Part shown: piece after piece, positions 1 through 10,009 of the stretch | Layout: every line of letters starts with the position of its first letter | How positions within the stretch are numbered: the stretch's first letter is position 1 | From: Vreelandella zhuhanensis | GTDB lineage: Bacteria > Pseudomonadota > Gammaproteobacteria > Pseudomonadales > Halomonadaceae | DNA length: 64,000 nt | NCBI RefSeq assembly: GCF_009793355.1 | Contig: NZ_WTKP01000009.1 | Coordinates: forward strand, 62,001-126,000 | Direction of reading: 5' to 3' | The notes under the pieces: generated by a model | What the model was told of the DNA's origin: nothing | Seen by the model: the letters and a program-made list of their open reading frames with translations, nothing else | Database searches by the model: none | Position numbers and translations under genes: made by a program

Positions 1-636
1 AAGTCCGCTTCTTATCTCCTCCTCGCTCCGCCAGACCTTTTCATTCTCCAGCATTATATCGCTAATACTCATGCTCTCTTTTTGACAATAAGAGAGCAGC
101 TCCGCAGCATTGTTGAAATTAAAAGGTATCTCTGCAATGTCTGAATCCACCTGCCCAGTATCTACTTGGGCTTGATCGATAACAAACCCACCTCCTACCG
201 AATAGAAGGTATTCTCGTAAAGTATTTCCCCCACGTTCGTGTAAGTGATAATACTCATTGCATTGGGGTGGTAGGGCAAACATTTTTCATGAAAATACAG
301 ATCCTGCTGCCAGCGGAAAGGAACGTCAGCTTGCTGGCCTAACTGCAATGTATTTTCTTCTTTTAACTTCTCGATACGGGGCGTAATAACACATGGATCA
401 ATGGTATCGGGGCGCTCCCCCATCAACCCCATAATAATCGCCTGGTCGGTTCCATGCCCAATTCCTGTCGCCGATAGCGATCCATAAAGGTGAATTTCCA
501 GGCAAGAAACTTTATCAATAAATCCCCTTTCACGTAACGAGGTTACATAGTTAAAAGCAGCTAGCATGGGGCCGACGGTGTGTGAGCTGGAAGGCCCCAC
601 ACCCACTTTAAAAAGTTCAAAAACGCTAATTGGCAT
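1..636 (-). CDS. sdaA: L-serine dehydratase (partial, N-terminal 212 residues)
   Basis: Iron-sulfur L-serine ammonia-lyase, converting serine to pyruvate and ammonia in the cytosol. The reading frame runs off the left edge of the window, so only the N-terminal beta domain is visible; the C-terminal alpha domain with the cluster cysteines is outside. The family signature KVGVGPSSSHTVGPM lies near residues 10-24, followed by the usual YGSLSATGIGHGTDQA segment. ATG at 636 is preceded by an AGGGG ribosome-binding site. It sits downstream of purU and the sarcosine oxidase genes, and in Pseudomonas-type glycine betaine catabolism a serine dehydratase takes the serine made by GlyA on to pyruvate, which fits here. 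sdaA versus sdaB naming is uncertain. Confidence 0.9.
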   Translation of the reverse strand, partial: MPISVFELFKVGVGPSSSHTVGPMLAAFNYVTSLRERGFIDKVSCLEIHLYGSLSATGIGHGTDQAIIMGLMGERPDTIDPCVITPRIEKLKEENTLQLGQQADVPFRWQQDLYFHEKCLPYHPNAMSIITYTNVGEILYENTFYSVGGGFVIDQAQVDTGQVDSDIAEIPFNFNNAAELLSYCQKESMSISDIMLENEKVWRSEEEIRSGL

Positions 637-779
637 TGTAGACCCCTAATTATTATCGCTAAATATATCGTTTTTATAACTGATAGCGGTAACATCTTAA
701 CCAGAAATTAAAGTTATTTAATATAAACCAATATCCTAAATTCTCAGGATCGAAGATTTATAAATAATTAAAAAAAAAC

Positions 780-788
780 ATTATACCA
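780..788 (-). promoter_or_regulatory. Extended -10 promoter candidate for serine dehydratase
   Basis: Reading the minus strand, TGGTATAAT is an exact extended -10 element about 145 bases upstream of the serine dehydratase ATG, in a strongly AT-rich 178-bp gap (637-814). A TTGACA exists further upstream at 813-818 but is 27 bases away, too far for a normal -35. The gene may therefore have its own promoter in addition to read-through from purU. Confidence 0.4.
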
Positions 789-814
789 AATAACTACTAA
801 AGCTATCGCACTTG

Positions 815-1681
815 TCAATTTCCAAGTACTACCGTTCGCCCCCCATGAAGAAAAACACGCCGTTCAAGGTGGTAGCTAACTCCTCGAGCCAAGGTTAGGC
901 ATTCGATATCCCGCCCTTTCGCGACTAAATCCTCTGGATAATGCGCATGATCAACCGACTCGACGCCCTGAGCAATAATGGGCCCTTCGTCAAGGTCATT
1001 ATTAATATAATGGGCTGACGCTCCCACTAGCTTAACGCCTTTCTCATATGCTTGATGATAGGGTTTGGCACCCTTGAACCCCGGCAATAGTGAGTGGTGG
1101 ATATTGATGGCACGTCCTGCCAACCGCTCACACATGGCCGGAGACAGCACCTGCATGTAGCGCGCCAAAATCACAAGCTCTGCCCCGGTGCTCTCGATGA
1201 CCTTTTGTATTTGTGCCTCTTGTTGCGCCTTAGTTTCAGGTGTGACCGGTAAGTAATGAAAGGGAAGCCCATGCCAGGCGGCAAGTGGCTCAAGATCCGG
1301 ATGGTTGGAAACGACGGCACGAATGTCGAGAGGCAACTGGCCAATACGATAGCGATACAGCAGATCATTCAAACAATGATCCGCTTTAGAAACAAGTATG
1401 ACGGTCCCGGTGCGTTTTCCGGGTGGCGTCAGTTCAAATTTCATGGCGAACTCAGCCGCGCGTGAGGCAAAGGCATCATGGAAAGTCTCGCCACAAAAGT
1501 CGTCTAACTCGGGTCGAAACTCGGCACGAATAAAAAAACGCTCGCTCAGCCGATCATCGAAAGAGTTGAGTTCGGTAATGTAGCATTGCTGCTCTTTCAA
1601 AAAGCGCGTCACAACGTCGACCGTTCCAAGGCGGCTAGAGCATTGCGCGGCAAGAATCCAAGTATCGGCCATTCGGCTCAT
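815..1681 (-). CDS. purU: Formyltetrahydrofolate deformylase
   Basis: Hydrolyses 10-formyl-THF to formate and THF. The protein has an N-terminal ACT-like domain (about residues 5-80) and a C-terminal formyltransferase fold containing INIHHSLLPGFKGAKPYH, the PurU/PurN-type catalytic region, and the later DEGPIIAQ segment. At 288 residues it matches the family (about 280). ATG at 1681 follows a GGGGGGTG ribosome-binding stretch; a GTG four codons upstream is the only longer option and lies inside that site. It is the last gene of the soxBDAG cluster, where its expected job is to recycle THF loaded with one-carbon units by sarcosine oxidase. Confidence 0.93.
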   Translation of the reverse strand: MSRMADTWILAAQCSSRLGTVDVVTRFLKEQQCYITELNSFDDRLSERFFIRAEFRPELDDFCGETFHDAFASRAAEFAMKFELTPPGKRTGTVILVSKADHCLNDLLYRYRIGQLPLDIRAVVSNHPDLEPLAAWHGLPFHYLPVTPETKAQQEAQIQKVIESTGAELVILARYMQVLSPAMCERLAGRAINIHHSLLPGFKGAKPYHQAYEKGVKLVGASAHYINNDLDEGPIIAQGVESVDHAHYPEDLVAKGRDIECLTLARGVSYHLERRVFLHGGRTVVLGN

Positions 1682-1743
1682 AACACCCCCCACTTGTTAT
1701 CGGTTTGCTAGAGAAAAGGCCGGCACTCGACCGGCCTGTCGAC

Positions 1744-2379
1744 TTAACGCTCTACGATGGCGCCATACTCAGCCGCAGCATCCAATAGCCAGCGATAGCA
1801 GTAATCGGCAAAACTTCTGCGCACCACCAGCTCCCAGCTGTCTTCGTTGGGCCGGCGCAACACAACAGTGCTCTTGGCAAAGACCGTCGATACACCCTTG
1901 CCCACCGGGAACGCTTGCGTGTGCACATCGTAGAGTGTTGACTTCATGAGTACTTCTCGCGCTTTCTCACCCTGTAGCGTGAATACGGTTTGCCCACCGC
2001 TCACGTTGATGATGCTGTAATGCGCCTGCCCCATGGCCTTGCGCAACCGGCTTTCTAGCGCAAACTCTTCGCCACCCGGGACAATGACGAGCCATTCATC
2101 GGGAGACAGCCACTGGATCGAACGCTCACCGCTCTCATCCAGCGTTAACGTGTTGGGCCGGGCAGGCAATGCCATGCCCAGCACCTCGCGCACGGCCTCA
2201 TCCAGAATGATGGCACCACCGCGTAGGATTAGATGCCCCAGAAAGGACTTCTCACGAAGCCTCACTCCCGCATTGGCGTCGCGTGGCAGCACTCCTTGGC
2301 GATGAAAAGTCCACGCTAGCGGCGATTCAGCACTCGGGTTTCCGGCAGGCCGGGTATCAAACTCTTTCACGTCAGACAT
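1744..2379 (-). CDS. soxG: Sarcosine oxidase gamma subunit
   Basis: Small structural subunit of heterotetrameric sarcosine oxidase; it has no cofactor of its own and packs against the alpha subunit. The 211-residue protein has the SoxG-like core with WLSPDEWLVIVPGG and the C-terminal RSFADYCYRWLLDAA segment. ATG at 2379 is chosen because AAAGGAG lies nine bases upstream and because the frame then overlaps the soxA stop (2372-2374) by eight bases, which is usual in sox operons. The open frame extends 37 codons further upstream into soxA, but that extension is only overlap. Confidence 0.9.
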   Translation of the reverse strand: MSDVKEFDTRPAGNPSAESPLAWTFHRQGVLPRDANAGVRLREKSFLGHLILRGGAIILDEAVREVLGMALPARPNTLTLDESGERSIQWLSPDEWLVIVPGGEEFALESRLRKAMGQAHYSIINVSGGQTVFTLQGEKAREVLMKSTLYDVHTQAFPVGKGVSTVFAKSTVVLRRPNEDSWELVVRRSFADYCYRWLLDAAAEYGAIVER

Positions 2380-5300
2380 GCTGGCGCTCTCCTTTGGGAT
2401 CGACGAATACAGGGCTGACAATCTCGGCTTCGTAAACTGTTCCATCCACCATGGGCAAATAAACAGTCTCGCCCATTCGCTGATGCCCACCCTTGACTAC
2501 CGCCAAGGCAAAGCCATGCCCCAGCGTGGGACTGTAATAGCTGGATGTCACATGCCCTACCATGGCCATAGGAATACTTTGATTGGGATCGAGCACGATC
2601 TGGGCCCCTTCCTCGAGTACTACCTTGGCGTCCTTGGGTTTCAGGCCGACAAATTGCTTGCGATCGGCGCGCCGGGTATCAGGACGGGACAGCGCTCGCT
2701 TACCGATCCAGGTAAATGGCTTGTCATAGCCGATTGCCCACTGCATTCCCAGGTCTTCTGGAGTGACCGATCCGTCAGTGTCCTGACCGACAATGATCAA
2801 CCCTTTTTCTGCGCGCAGGACGTGCATCGTCTCGGTGCCATAAGGGGTCAGCTCATACTTTTCCCCATGCTCGAAGAGTGTCTTCCAGACATGCATGGCG
2901 TAATTGGCTTGAACGTTGATCTCGTAGGACAGCTCACCCGTGAACGAAATCCGAAAGACACGCGCAGGCACCCCCGCGACCGTTCCTTCACGCCAGTCCA
3001 TGAACTTGAACTGATCCTTGTCTAGATCAATATCGGTGATTTCTGCCAGCAGCTTGCGAGCATCCGGCCCGGTCACGGTCATGGTTGCCCAGTGATCGGT
3101 GACCGAAGTGAAGTAGACATCCAGTTCGGGCCATTCGGTCTGATGCCAGAGCTCCATCCACTCCATCACCCCGGCAGCCCCGCCCGTGGTGGTGGTCATC
3201 AGAAAGTGATTTTCACCCAGGCAGCTGGTTGTCCCGTCATCCATGAGCATGCCGTCGTCCTTGCACATCAACCCATAACGGACCCGGCCAACGTCCAGCT
3301 TGGCCCACTTGTTGGTGTAGACACGGCCCAGGAACTCACGGGCGTCGGGGCCCTGGATATCGATCTTGCCCAGGGTCGAGGCGTCGAGAATGCCGATATG
3401 CTCGCGGACTGCAAGACACTCGCGGGACACGGCCTCATGCATGGTTTCTTTCTTGCCATTGACGGTGCGCGGAAAGTACCAGGGGCGTTTCCACTGCCCC
3501 ACGTCTTCGAATTCGGCGCCCTGCTCGACATGCCATTGATGCAATGCGGTGTAACGCTCAGGATCAAACAAGTCACGGCAGTGGCGACCAGCGATGGCGC
3601 CAAAGGTGACCGGGGTGTAATTGGGTCGGAAGACGGTAGTACCGACCTCGGGAATGGTGCGCTTCAGGCAGCGGGCAGCAATGGCCATACCATTGATATT
3701 GCCGAGCTTACCCTGATCGGTCCCGAACCCCATCGCCGTGTAGCGTTTGATGTGTTCGATGGACTCGAAGCCTTCGCGGGTGGCCAACTCAATGCCAGCT
3801 GCGGTGACATCATTTTGAAGATCGACGAACTGCTTGGGCGCGCGCATGGATGGCTTGCGGTGCGGTACCTGATAAAGGGCACAGGCCTCGCCATCCTGGC
3901 GAGCAGCGACCTGGGGAAGCGTAGTGGCTTCAGCGTGGGTCTTAACACCTGCGGCCAGCGTCGCGCGGACCCCGGCATCCGCAGCGTCTCGGATGACCTC
4001 ATGCAGCGGATAAACACCGCGCACACCGCCGGTGGCGGTAAGGCCTTTCACTTCGCCTGGCACGAAGCCCAGAATGTCATCACGCCAGAGAGGACGCGTG
4101 CCGGTATGCGAGGACAAATGAATGACCGGACTGTAACCACCAGAGCTGGCGATAGTATCGCAAGCTAGTTCCTCGACACGGCCTACCACCGAAAACGAAT
4201 CGGCGTCAATCTTGGCGACGCAAGCGGCGCTGACACGGTTAGACCCTTTGGCTTCGATCACGGCACTCTGGGCAATGATACGGATACCCAGCGACTGGGC
4301 CTTCTCGACCAGCTCGCCCTTGGGGTTGGCCCGCGCATCGGCAATCGCTACTACCTCGCAGCCCGCCTCTTGCCAGTCCAGTGCAGTACGATAGGCGTGA
4401 TCATTGGTCACGGACAACACCAATTTTTGTCCGGGCATCACGCCATAGCGACGAATATAGGTGGAGACCGCACCGGCGAGCAGGTTGCCGGGAACATCGT
4501 TATTGGCATAGACCAATGGGCGCTCATGGGCTCCTGCCGCTAACACCACCTGGCTGGCACGAACCCGATGCAGTCGGGCTCGCGCCTGCCGACGACCACC
4601 GGTGGGTGCACTATCGCCCAGATGCTCGGTGCGACGTTCGTGCAGAGTCACGAAGTTGTGGTCATGGTAGCCATTGGCGGTAGTGCGTGGCAGTAGGGTC
4701 ACGTTGCTCAAGCTGCTGAGTTCGTCGAGAATTCGATCGACCCATTGCGCCGCAGGCATATCATCAATCAACTCGCGACTGTCCAACAGCGAACCGCCCA
4801 TTTCTTCCTGCTCGTCGCAGAAAATGACCCGCGCCCCATTACGTGCCGCCGTGACAGCGGCGGTCAACCCCGCCGGGCCAGCACCGATAATCAGTACATC
4901 GCAATGCTGATTAATATGCTCGTAGCTGTCCGGATCGGGCTCGGCCGGGCTGCGTCCCAACCCTGCACTCTTGCGGATATATTTTTCGTAGGTCATCCAT
5001 AGCGACGCCGGCGCCATGAAAGTCTTGTAATAAAAGCCGGGCGGCATGAAGGTTCCACTCAGCTTACCGACCATGCCCATCAGGTCACGCTGGACATTGG
5101 GCCAGCCATTGGTGCTGCGTGCGGTCAACCCTTGATAGAGCGCCTGCTGCGTGGCGCGTACATTGGGCACTTGAGCCGCTTCCGTGGCACCCAGCTGTAC
5201 CACCGCATTGGGTTCCTCGGCGCCGGCGGCAACAATCCCGCGCGGACGCGAATACTTGAAACTGCGATTGACGATATCGACGCCATTGGCCAACAGCGCC

Positions 5301-5413
5301 GATGCCAGCGTATCACCCCCATACCCCGCATATTGCTGACCATTGAAGACGAATTTCAAGGGACGGGACCGATCGATACGTCCGCCCTGCTTTAGTCGAT
5401 TGACCTGAGTCAT
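2372..5413 (-). CDS. soxA: Sarcosine oxidase alpha subunit
   Basis: Large subunit of the enzyme that oxidises sarcosine to glycine and, with THF, yields 5,10-methylene-THF and hydrogen peroxide. At 1013 residues it is full length. An N-terminal region with a 2Fe-2S-ferredoxin-like half (FVFNGQQYAGYGGDTLASALL) is followed by an NAD-binding GxGxxG segment, LIIGAGPAGLTAAVTAARNG, near residue 175, and the C-terminal 400 residues form a GcvT-like folate domain (REHIGILDASTLGKIDIQGP). It overlaps soxD by four bases (ATGA) and soxG by eight, indicating translational coupling in the order soxB-D-A-G. Confidence 0.96.
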   Translation of the reverse strand: MTQVNRLKQGGRIDRSRPLKFVFNGQQYAGYGGDTLASALLANGVDIVNRSFKYSRPRGIVAAGAEEPNAVVQLGATEAAQVPNVRATQQALYQGLTARSTNGWPNVQRDLMGMVGKLSGTFMPPGFYYKTFMAPASLWMTYEKYIRKSAGLGRSPAEPDPDSYEHINQHCDVLIIGAGPAGLTAAVTAARNGARVIFCDEQEEMGGSLLDSRELIDDMPAAQWVDRILDELSSLSNVTLLPRTTANGYHDHNFVTLHERRTEHLGDSAPTGGRRQARARLHRVRASQVVLAAGAHERPLVYANNDVPGNLLAGAVSTYIRRYGVMPGQKLVLSVTNDHAYRTALDWQEAGCEVVAIADARANPKGELVEKAQSLGIRIIAQSAVIEAKGSNRVSAACVAKIDADSFSVVGRVEELACDTIASSGGYSPVIHLSSHTGTRPLWRDDILGFVPGEVKGLTATGGVRGVYPLHEVIRDAADAGVRATLAAGVKTHAEATTLPQVAARQDGEACALYQVPHRKPSMRAPKQFVDLQNDVTAAGIELATREGFESIEHIKRYTAMGFGTDQGKLGNINGMAIAARCLKRTIPEVGTTVFRPNYTPVTFGAIAGRHCRDLFDPERYTALHQWHVEQGAEFEDVGQWKRPWYFPRTVNGKKETMHEAVSRECLAVREHIGILDASTLGKIDIQGPDAREFLGRVYTNKWAKLDVGRVRYGLMCKDDGMLMDDGTTSCLGENHFLMTTTTGGAAGVMEWMELWHQTEWPELDVYFTSVTDHWATMTVTGPDARKLLAEITDIDLDKDQFKFMDWREGTVAGVPARVFRISFTGELSYEINVQANYAMHVWKTLFEHGEKYELTPYGTETMHVLRAEKGLIIVGQDTDGSVTPEDLGMQWAIGYDKPFTWIGKRALSRPDTRRADRKQFVGLKPKDAKVVLEEGAQIVLDPNQSIPMAMVGHVTSSYYSPTLGHGFALAVVKGGHQRMGETVYLPMVDGTVYEAEIVSPVFVDPKGERQHV

Positions 5414-5802
5414 GCCCGCGCCTCCTTGTTCAATGCTTCGCTTTCAGGCCGGGCCCCTACGGTTTGCCAGCCGCCCGAGGCCGCCTGAACACCTGCCTGC
5501 TTGTCTTTTTCAGAAAGGTCCGCCGCCGTTATTGAAGGCTTTTCCCCCATCTTGTAAGTCTCGAGGATCTCGTAGCTCACGGTATGACGGGTTATGTTGA
5601 AGAATTTACGGCAGCCTACCGCGTGCACCCATAATTCATGATGAATGCCTCGAGGGTTATCGCGGAAGAACAGGTAATCTCCCCAGGCTTCGTCGGAGCA
5701 CGCCTCAGGGTCAACCGGACGCTGAATATGCGCCTGTCCCTTGGGGTGAAACTCTTCCTCTTCGCGATGCTCTTCACAGTACGGACAATAGATATGGAAC
5801 AT
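5410..5802 (-). CDS. soxD: Sarcosine oxidase delta subunit
   Basis: Zinc-binding small subunit of heterotetrameric sarcosine oxidase. The zinc ligands are visible as Cys6 and Cys9 (YCPYC) with His60 and Cys64 (VHAVGC), matching the pattern known from characterised delta subunits. The core WGDYLFFRDNPRG is typical. It is longer at the C-terminus (130 residues) than the roughly 90-100 usual, with an Ala/Glu-rich tail. The ATGA overlap with soxA indicates coupled translation, and soxB lies 12 bases upstream. Confidence 0.95.
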   Translation of the reverse strand: MFHIYCPYCEEHREEEEFHPKGQAHIQRPVDPEACSDEAWGDYLFFRDNPRGIHHELWVHAVGCRKFFNITRHTVSYEILETYKMGEKPSITAADLSEKDKQAGVQAASGGWQTVGARPESEALNKEARA

Positions 5803-5814
5803 GACAGTGCCTCC

Positions 5815-7065
5815 TTAGTGCGCGACACCCGCAGCGCCATGTTCATCGACAAGCGCACCGGTATGAAAACGGTCGATAGAGAACGGAGCGGCCAAGGGAT
5901 GAGCTTTGCCCTTTGCCAATGTCGCTGCAAAGATGTGCCCCGAGCCCGGCGTAGCCTTGAAGCCCCCGGTGCCCCAACCGCAATTGAAAAATAGCCCTTT
6001 GACCGGCGTGGCCGAGAGAATCGGGCAGGCGTCGGGGCAGGTATCGACGATGCCGCCCCACTGACGGTTCATGCGCACGCGCGAGAAGATAGGGAACATT
6101 TCTACAATCGCCTGCAAGGTGTGTTCCACAGTGGCGTAGCTGCCACGCTGGCCATAGCCCACATAACCGTCGATACCGGCGCCGATGACCAGATCGCCCT
6201 TGTCCGACTGGCTGATATAGCCATGCACATGGTTGGACATCACCACGGTATCGAGAACTGGTTTGAGTGGTTCTGAAACCAGTGCCTGTAATGGATGGGA
6301 CTCGATCGGCAACTTGAAGCCAGCCATCTTGGCCAATACACCGGAATTACCCGACGCAACACAACCGACCGTCTTGGCCCCGATGTCGCCCCGGTTGGTA
6401 TGCACTCCCACGACACGCCCGTCGTGGATCTTGAAGCCAGTGACTTCAGTCTGCTGGAGGATATCGACGCCACGCGCGTCCGCACCCCGCGCATACCCCC
6501 AGGCCACGGCATCATGCCGGGCCACACCAGCACGTGGCTGCCACGAAGCACCCATGACCGGATAACGAGCGTTTTTAGAGCAGTCCATGATGGGCACTAT
6601 GTCTTGAACACCCTTGGTGTCCAGTACCTCACCGTCAATACCATTCAAGCGGTTGGCATTGACACGCCGCTGGATATCGCGCATGTCCTGAAGGGTATGG
6701 CCGAGATTCAATACACCGCGTTGCGAGAACATCACGTTGTAATTGAGATCCTGCGACAACCCCTCCCAGAGTTTCATGGAGTGCTCATAAAGGGCCGCCG
6801 ACTCGTCCCACAGGTAGTTGGAACGCACAATCGTGGTATTTCGCGCGGTGTTGCCACCGCCTAACCAGCCCTTCTCGATCACCGCCACGTTGGTGATCCC
6901 ATGTACTTTAGCCAGATAGTAAGCGGTGGCCAGGCCATGACCGCCACCGCCGACGATAATGACATCGTACTCTTTCTTCGGCGTGGGGTTGCGCCACTGG
7001 CGTTGCCAGTTCTCATGATGGCTGAGCGCATGCTTGACCAATCCAAAGCCGGAATAATGTTGCAT
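5815..7065 (-). CDS. soxB: Sarcosine oxidase beta subunit
   Basis: Catalytic flavoprotein subunit with the sarcosine site, carrying non-covalent FAD and covalent FMN. The Rossmann segment [18 protein letters not shown] lies at about residues 35-52. His184, in the stretch [13 protein letters not shown], corresponds to the histidine that carries FMN in characterised enzymes. The C-terminal [15 protein letters not shown] is the usual flavin-contact loop. At 416 residues it is full length, with a GAGGAGAAA ribosome-binding site. It starts the soxBDAG-purU run, 47 bases after glyA. Confidence 0.96.
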   Translation of the reverse strand: MQHYSGFGLVKHALSHHENWQRQWRNPTPKKEYDVIIVGGGGHGLATAYYLAKVHGITNVAVIEKGWLGGGNTARNTTIVRSNYLWDESAALYEHSMKLWEGLSQDLNYNVMFSQRGVLNLGHTLQDMRDIQRRVNANRLNGIDGEVLDTKGVQDIVPIMDCSKNARYPVMGASWQPRAGVARHDAVAWGYARGADARGVDILQQTEVTGFKIHDGRVVGVHTNRGDIGAKTVGCVASGNSGVLAKMAGFKLPIESHPLQALVSEPLKPVLDTVVMSNHVHGYISQSDKGDLVIGAGIDGYVGYGQRGSYATVEHTLQAIVEMFPIFSRVRMNRQWGGIVDTCPDACPILSATPVKGLFFNCGWGTGGFKATPGSGHIFAATLAKGKAHPLAAPFSIDRFHTGALVDEHGAAGVAH

Positions 7066-7112
7066 GGACTTTCTCCTCGATCGGCTCCGTCAGAGCCCGT
7101 TGACATTCAGGC

Positions 7113-8420
7113 TCAAGCTACCGGTGTCTCACTGACTGCCGTCTCGTCGGCCCTGGCTTCGCCATAAACCGGATAGCGAGCACAGAGCGCGGCTACTTTA
7201 TGGAGAACGTCGGCTTCCACCTCGTCGGTGTTGCTCTGGTTGGCGAGCACATCAAGAATGTCGCAGATCCAAGTCGACAATTGTTCGCAATCGTTCTCGT
7301 CAAACCCGCGGGAAGTGACGGCCGGCGTACCGATGCGCAAGCCAGACGTCACGAAGGGGCTTTGCGGATCGTTGGGTACGGCATTCTTGTTAACAGTGAT
7401 GTGCGCCCGGCCCAAGGCCGCATCTGCGTCCTTGCCGGTCACCCCTTGTTTGATCAGCGAGACGAGGAATAGGTGATCGTCGGTGCCGCCGGAAACAACA
7501 TCGTAGCCACGATCAATGAAGACTTTCGCCATTGCGCGAGCGTTGGCGATGACCTGGCGCTGGTAGCTGACGAACTCTTGGCTCATTGCCTCCTTGAAGG
7601 CCACGGCCTTGGCCGCGATCACATGCATGAGCGGACCGCCCTGCTGCCCCGGGAACACTGCACCATTAAGCTTCTTGTACATCGCTTCATCGCCGTGCGC
7701 GGACAGGATCAGTCCTCCACGGGGGCCACGCAATGTCTTGTGGGTCGTGGTCGTGACCACATGGGCATGCGGCAGCGGGCTAGGATAGAGCCCTGCAGCG
7801 ACCAAACCGGCAACATGTGCCATATCCACCATCAGATAGGCACCCACTTCGTCGGCAATGGTGCGGAAACGGCGCCAGTCGACCACGCGCGAGTAGGCGG
7901 AAAAACCCGCAATGATCATCTTTGGCTGATGCTCACGTGCAAGACGTTCGACTTCGGCGTAGTCGATTTCACCCGTCTCGATATTCAGGCCATACTGCAC
8001 GGCATGATAATGCTTACCGGAAAAGTTCGGTGCAGCGCCGTGGGTTAGGTGACCACCATGCGCCAGGCTCATACCCAGTACGGTGTCGCCCGGCTTAATC
8101 AGCGCCATGAAGACGGCTGCGTTGGCCTGAGCGCCAGAATGCGGCTGAACATTGGCATAGTCAGCGCTGAATAAGTCACACGCCCTTGCGATAGCTAACG
8201 TCTCGACCTTGTCGACAAACTCGCAGCCGCCGTAATAACGCCGACCGGGATAACCTTCAGCATACTTGTTGGTCAACTGGCTGCCCTGAGCCTCCATGAC
8301 GGCCCGGCTGGTGTAATTCTCGGAAGCGATTAATTCGATATGCGCTTCCTGGCGTGACACTTCTTCTGCGATGGCTTGCGCAATCCGCGTATCGAAAACA
8401 TTAAGGCTAGATTGGTTCAT
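7113..8420 (-). CDS. glyA: Serine hydroxymethyltransferase
   Basis: PLP enzyme that interconverts glycine plus 5,10-methylene-THF and serine plus THF. The PLP lysine is Lys228 in [16 protein letters not shown], and the substrate region [11 protein letters not shown] is near the N-terminus. At 435 residues it is full length with a slightly extended Glu/Ala-rich C-terminus. ATG at 8420 follows CAGGAGAATAAC. Placed first in the sox operon, this copy most likely serves catabolism, combining the glycine and the one-carbon unit that sarcosine oxidase releases; a housekeeping glyA would be expected elsewhere. The 216-bp region upstream (8421-8636) shows no obvious glycine riboswitch. Confidence 0.96.
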   Translation of the reverse strand: MNQSSLNVFDTRIAQAIAEEVSRQEAHIELIASENYTSRAVMEAQGSQLTNKYAEGYPGRRYYGGCEFVDKVETLAIARACDLFSADYANVQPHSGAQANAAVFMALIKPGDTVLGMSLAHGGHLTHGAAPNFSGKHYHAVQYGLNIETGEIDYAEVERLAREHQPKMIIAGFSAYSRVVDWRRFRTIADEVGAYLMVDMAHVAGLVAAGLYPSPLPHAHVVTTTTHKTLRGPRGGLILSAHGDEAMYKKLNGAVFPGQQGGPLMHVIAAKAVAFKEAMSQEFVSYQRQVIANARAMAKVFIDRGYDVVSGGTDDHLFLVSLIKQGVTGKDADAALGRAHITVNKNAVPNDPQSPFVTSGLRIGTPAVTSRGFDENDCEQLSTWICDILDVLANQSNTDEVEADVLHKVAALCARYPVYGEARADETAVSETPVA

Positions 8421-8636
8421 GTTATTCTCCTGAGGTTATTCTTATGTTCGGATCAATAGATGCGCGAAGCGGCAGCGCTTAGCTCAATTTAACGCCAAGG
8501 CAGTGGTGCAGGAATTGAACAGATGCGACAAGTTTTATGAACGGAGTCGGAAAACGCAGGATGTGGAGGCGCTGAATACAGAGATGGGTGCCTAAAAAAT
8601 AAGCGGGGTGTCACTCAGCGGTGTGGCAGAGATCCT

Positions 8637-9686
8637 TCAGCGCATGGCTTCATCATGAACATGCAAGAAGTGAGGATCGACAGGCATGCTATCCGGGAGC
8701 CCGGCATGTTTGCGTATGTCAGAGGGCGACAGCCCAAAAGCAGTGCGGAAATTGCGTGAGAAATGAGCAGTGTCGGCAAAACCACAGCGTCCGCCGATCT
8801 CGGTGACGCTTTTTTCGGTGTAGTGCAGTAGCCATAGGCCATAACGCAAACGTAATTCCCGCGAAAACTTTTGAGGGCTTACCCCCAATGTATCGCGAAA
8901 GCGCCGCTCCAGATGGCGCCTGGACGTTCCTACTCGCTCAGAGAGAACGTCTACCGACATGGATTCACCTAAATGCTGCTCAAGCAGGGCAATGGCACGT
9001 CTGACCAAACGATCTTCCACCTTGACGAAAACTACTGGCTGCGGCTGAGCATAGCTACCTGAGCGGGCCTCATCAATCAACATGATATGCAGGCTCTTCA
9101 TGGCCCAGGCCTTACCCATGTGACGCTCTATGAGATAGGCAGCCAGGTCCGCCGTGGATGCACCGCCCGCACAGGTGAGGAGATCACCATCATCGATAAA
9201 GAGACGATCGGCCACGGGTGTGATGGCGGGGAAGCGTCGGGTGAGATCGCGGTGATGGTACCAGCTGACGCAACAACGGCGTCCCTCCATCAGCCCTGCT
9301 TGGATCAGGGCGAAAACCCCGGTACATACCCCTACCAATGAGACTTTTTCTGCCGCCGCCCGTCGCAAGTAAGCCAATGCCTGGGAATCGACCCGGTTAT
9401 GCTCGTCCTGAATCCCCCCAATCACAACGATATAATCAAACTCCTGGGGATCCTGCAGGGGAACACAAGGCGTGATGGCTGCGCCGCAACTAGACGTTGC
9501 ATGCTCTCCGGTACTGGTCATGAACGTCCAATGACAGCGAAGCTGGCGACTGCGGTCACCCTCGTCGGCAGCCAGACGCAAACAATCAACAAACGCTGCG
9601 AAAGGCAAAAGTGTAAAACGATGCAGCAAGACGAATCCCACCGACAGGGGTTTATCAAGGGCAGCGTCAGACCGGGATACTATCAA
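8637..9686 (-). CDS. GlxA-family regulator (DJ-1/PfpI plus AraC HTH)
   Basis: Transcriptional regulator of the class that includes GbdR, CdhR and ArgR of Pseudomonas. Residues about 15-185 form a DJ-1/PfpI-like domain with the nucleophile-elbow region GVCTGVFALIQAG, and about 235-335 form two AraC-type helix-turn-helix motifs (MSVDVLSERVGTSRRHLERR and VTEIGGRCGFADTAHFSRNF). The frame opens with TTG at 9686, whose second base starts the TGA of the preceding 71-residue frame (TTGA overlap); AAGG lies about nine bases upstream. It stands between glyA-sox and the carnitine gene remnants, so it could be the betaine-type activator GbdR, the carnitine-type activator CdhR, or a relative; sequence alone does not settle which. 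Confidence 0.85.
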   Translation of the reverse strand: MIVSRSDAALDKPLSVGFVLLHRFTLLPFAAFVDCLRLAADEGDRSRQLRCHWTFMTSTGEHATSSCGAAITPCVPLQDPQEFDYIVVIGGIQDEHNRVDSQALAYLRRAAAEKVSLVGVCTGVFALIQAGLMEGRRCCVSWYHHRDLTRRFPAITPVADRLFIDDGDLLTCAGGASTADLAAYLIERHMGKAWAMKSLHIMLIDEARSGSYAQPQPVVFVKVEDRLVRRAIALLEQHLGESMSVDVLSERVGTSRRHLERRFRDTLGVSPQKFSRELRLRYGLWLLHYTEKSVTEIGGRCGFADTAHFSRNFRTAFGLSPSDIRKHAGLPDSMPVDPHFLHVHDEAMR

Positions 9687-9898
9687 ATTGGGTAGACCTT
9701 CATTGTATAGCCATTGGCATTAAGGCTACCCATATTACCACGCGGGTGATCATCGATGTCTACGATCGAGGCAGGAGGTGCCACCGCCAGGCTATATACC
9801 CGGATGGCACGCTCAGCCAAGACGTATAGATCAAACAGTGGCTGCTCGGGAAAGTCCATGCCGAACACCATGTAAGGCCCTTGGTCACGCCTCCCCAT
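9683..9898 (-). CDS. Unrecognised 71-residue frame coupled to the GlxA-type regulator
   Basis: An open frame of 71 codons that I cannot assign to a family. It begins with MGRRDQGPYMVFGMDFPEQP and ends with ANGYTMKVYPI. Its stop codon overlaps the TTG start of the regulator gene, which suggests coupled translation if it is expressed. No clear Shine-Dalgarno sequence precedes ATG 9898; an alternative ATG at 9871 also lacks a well-spaced one. Because it borders a zone of decayed carnitine genes it may be the C-terminal remnant of a larger gene rather than a complete small protein. Confidence 0.35.
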   Translation of the reverse strand: MGRRDQGPYMVFGMDFPEQPLFDLYVLAERAIRVYSLAVAPPASIVDIDDHPRGNMGSLNANGYTMKVYPI

Positions 9899-10009
9899 TC
9901 TAAAAACGTCGCTTATTGCACTCCCAGTGTCGCCTTACATCAACAAAGCACATGACAATGCAGCCACACTGCATGACGTTAAATCATGAACCGATAAAAG
10001 GAGCGGAGC

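Noticed and set aside
813..818. TTGACA as -35 for the serine dehydratase promoter
   Set aside because: It is 27 bases from the TATAAT, far from the usual 16-18, and overlaps the end of purU.
3092..4168. 358-codon plus-strand frame opposite soxA
   Set aside because: Antisense to a conserved gene and without any family resemblance.
8421..8636. Glycine riboswitch upstream of glyA
   Set aside because: No tandem aptamer-like sequence or terminator hairpin could be recognised in the 216 bases.
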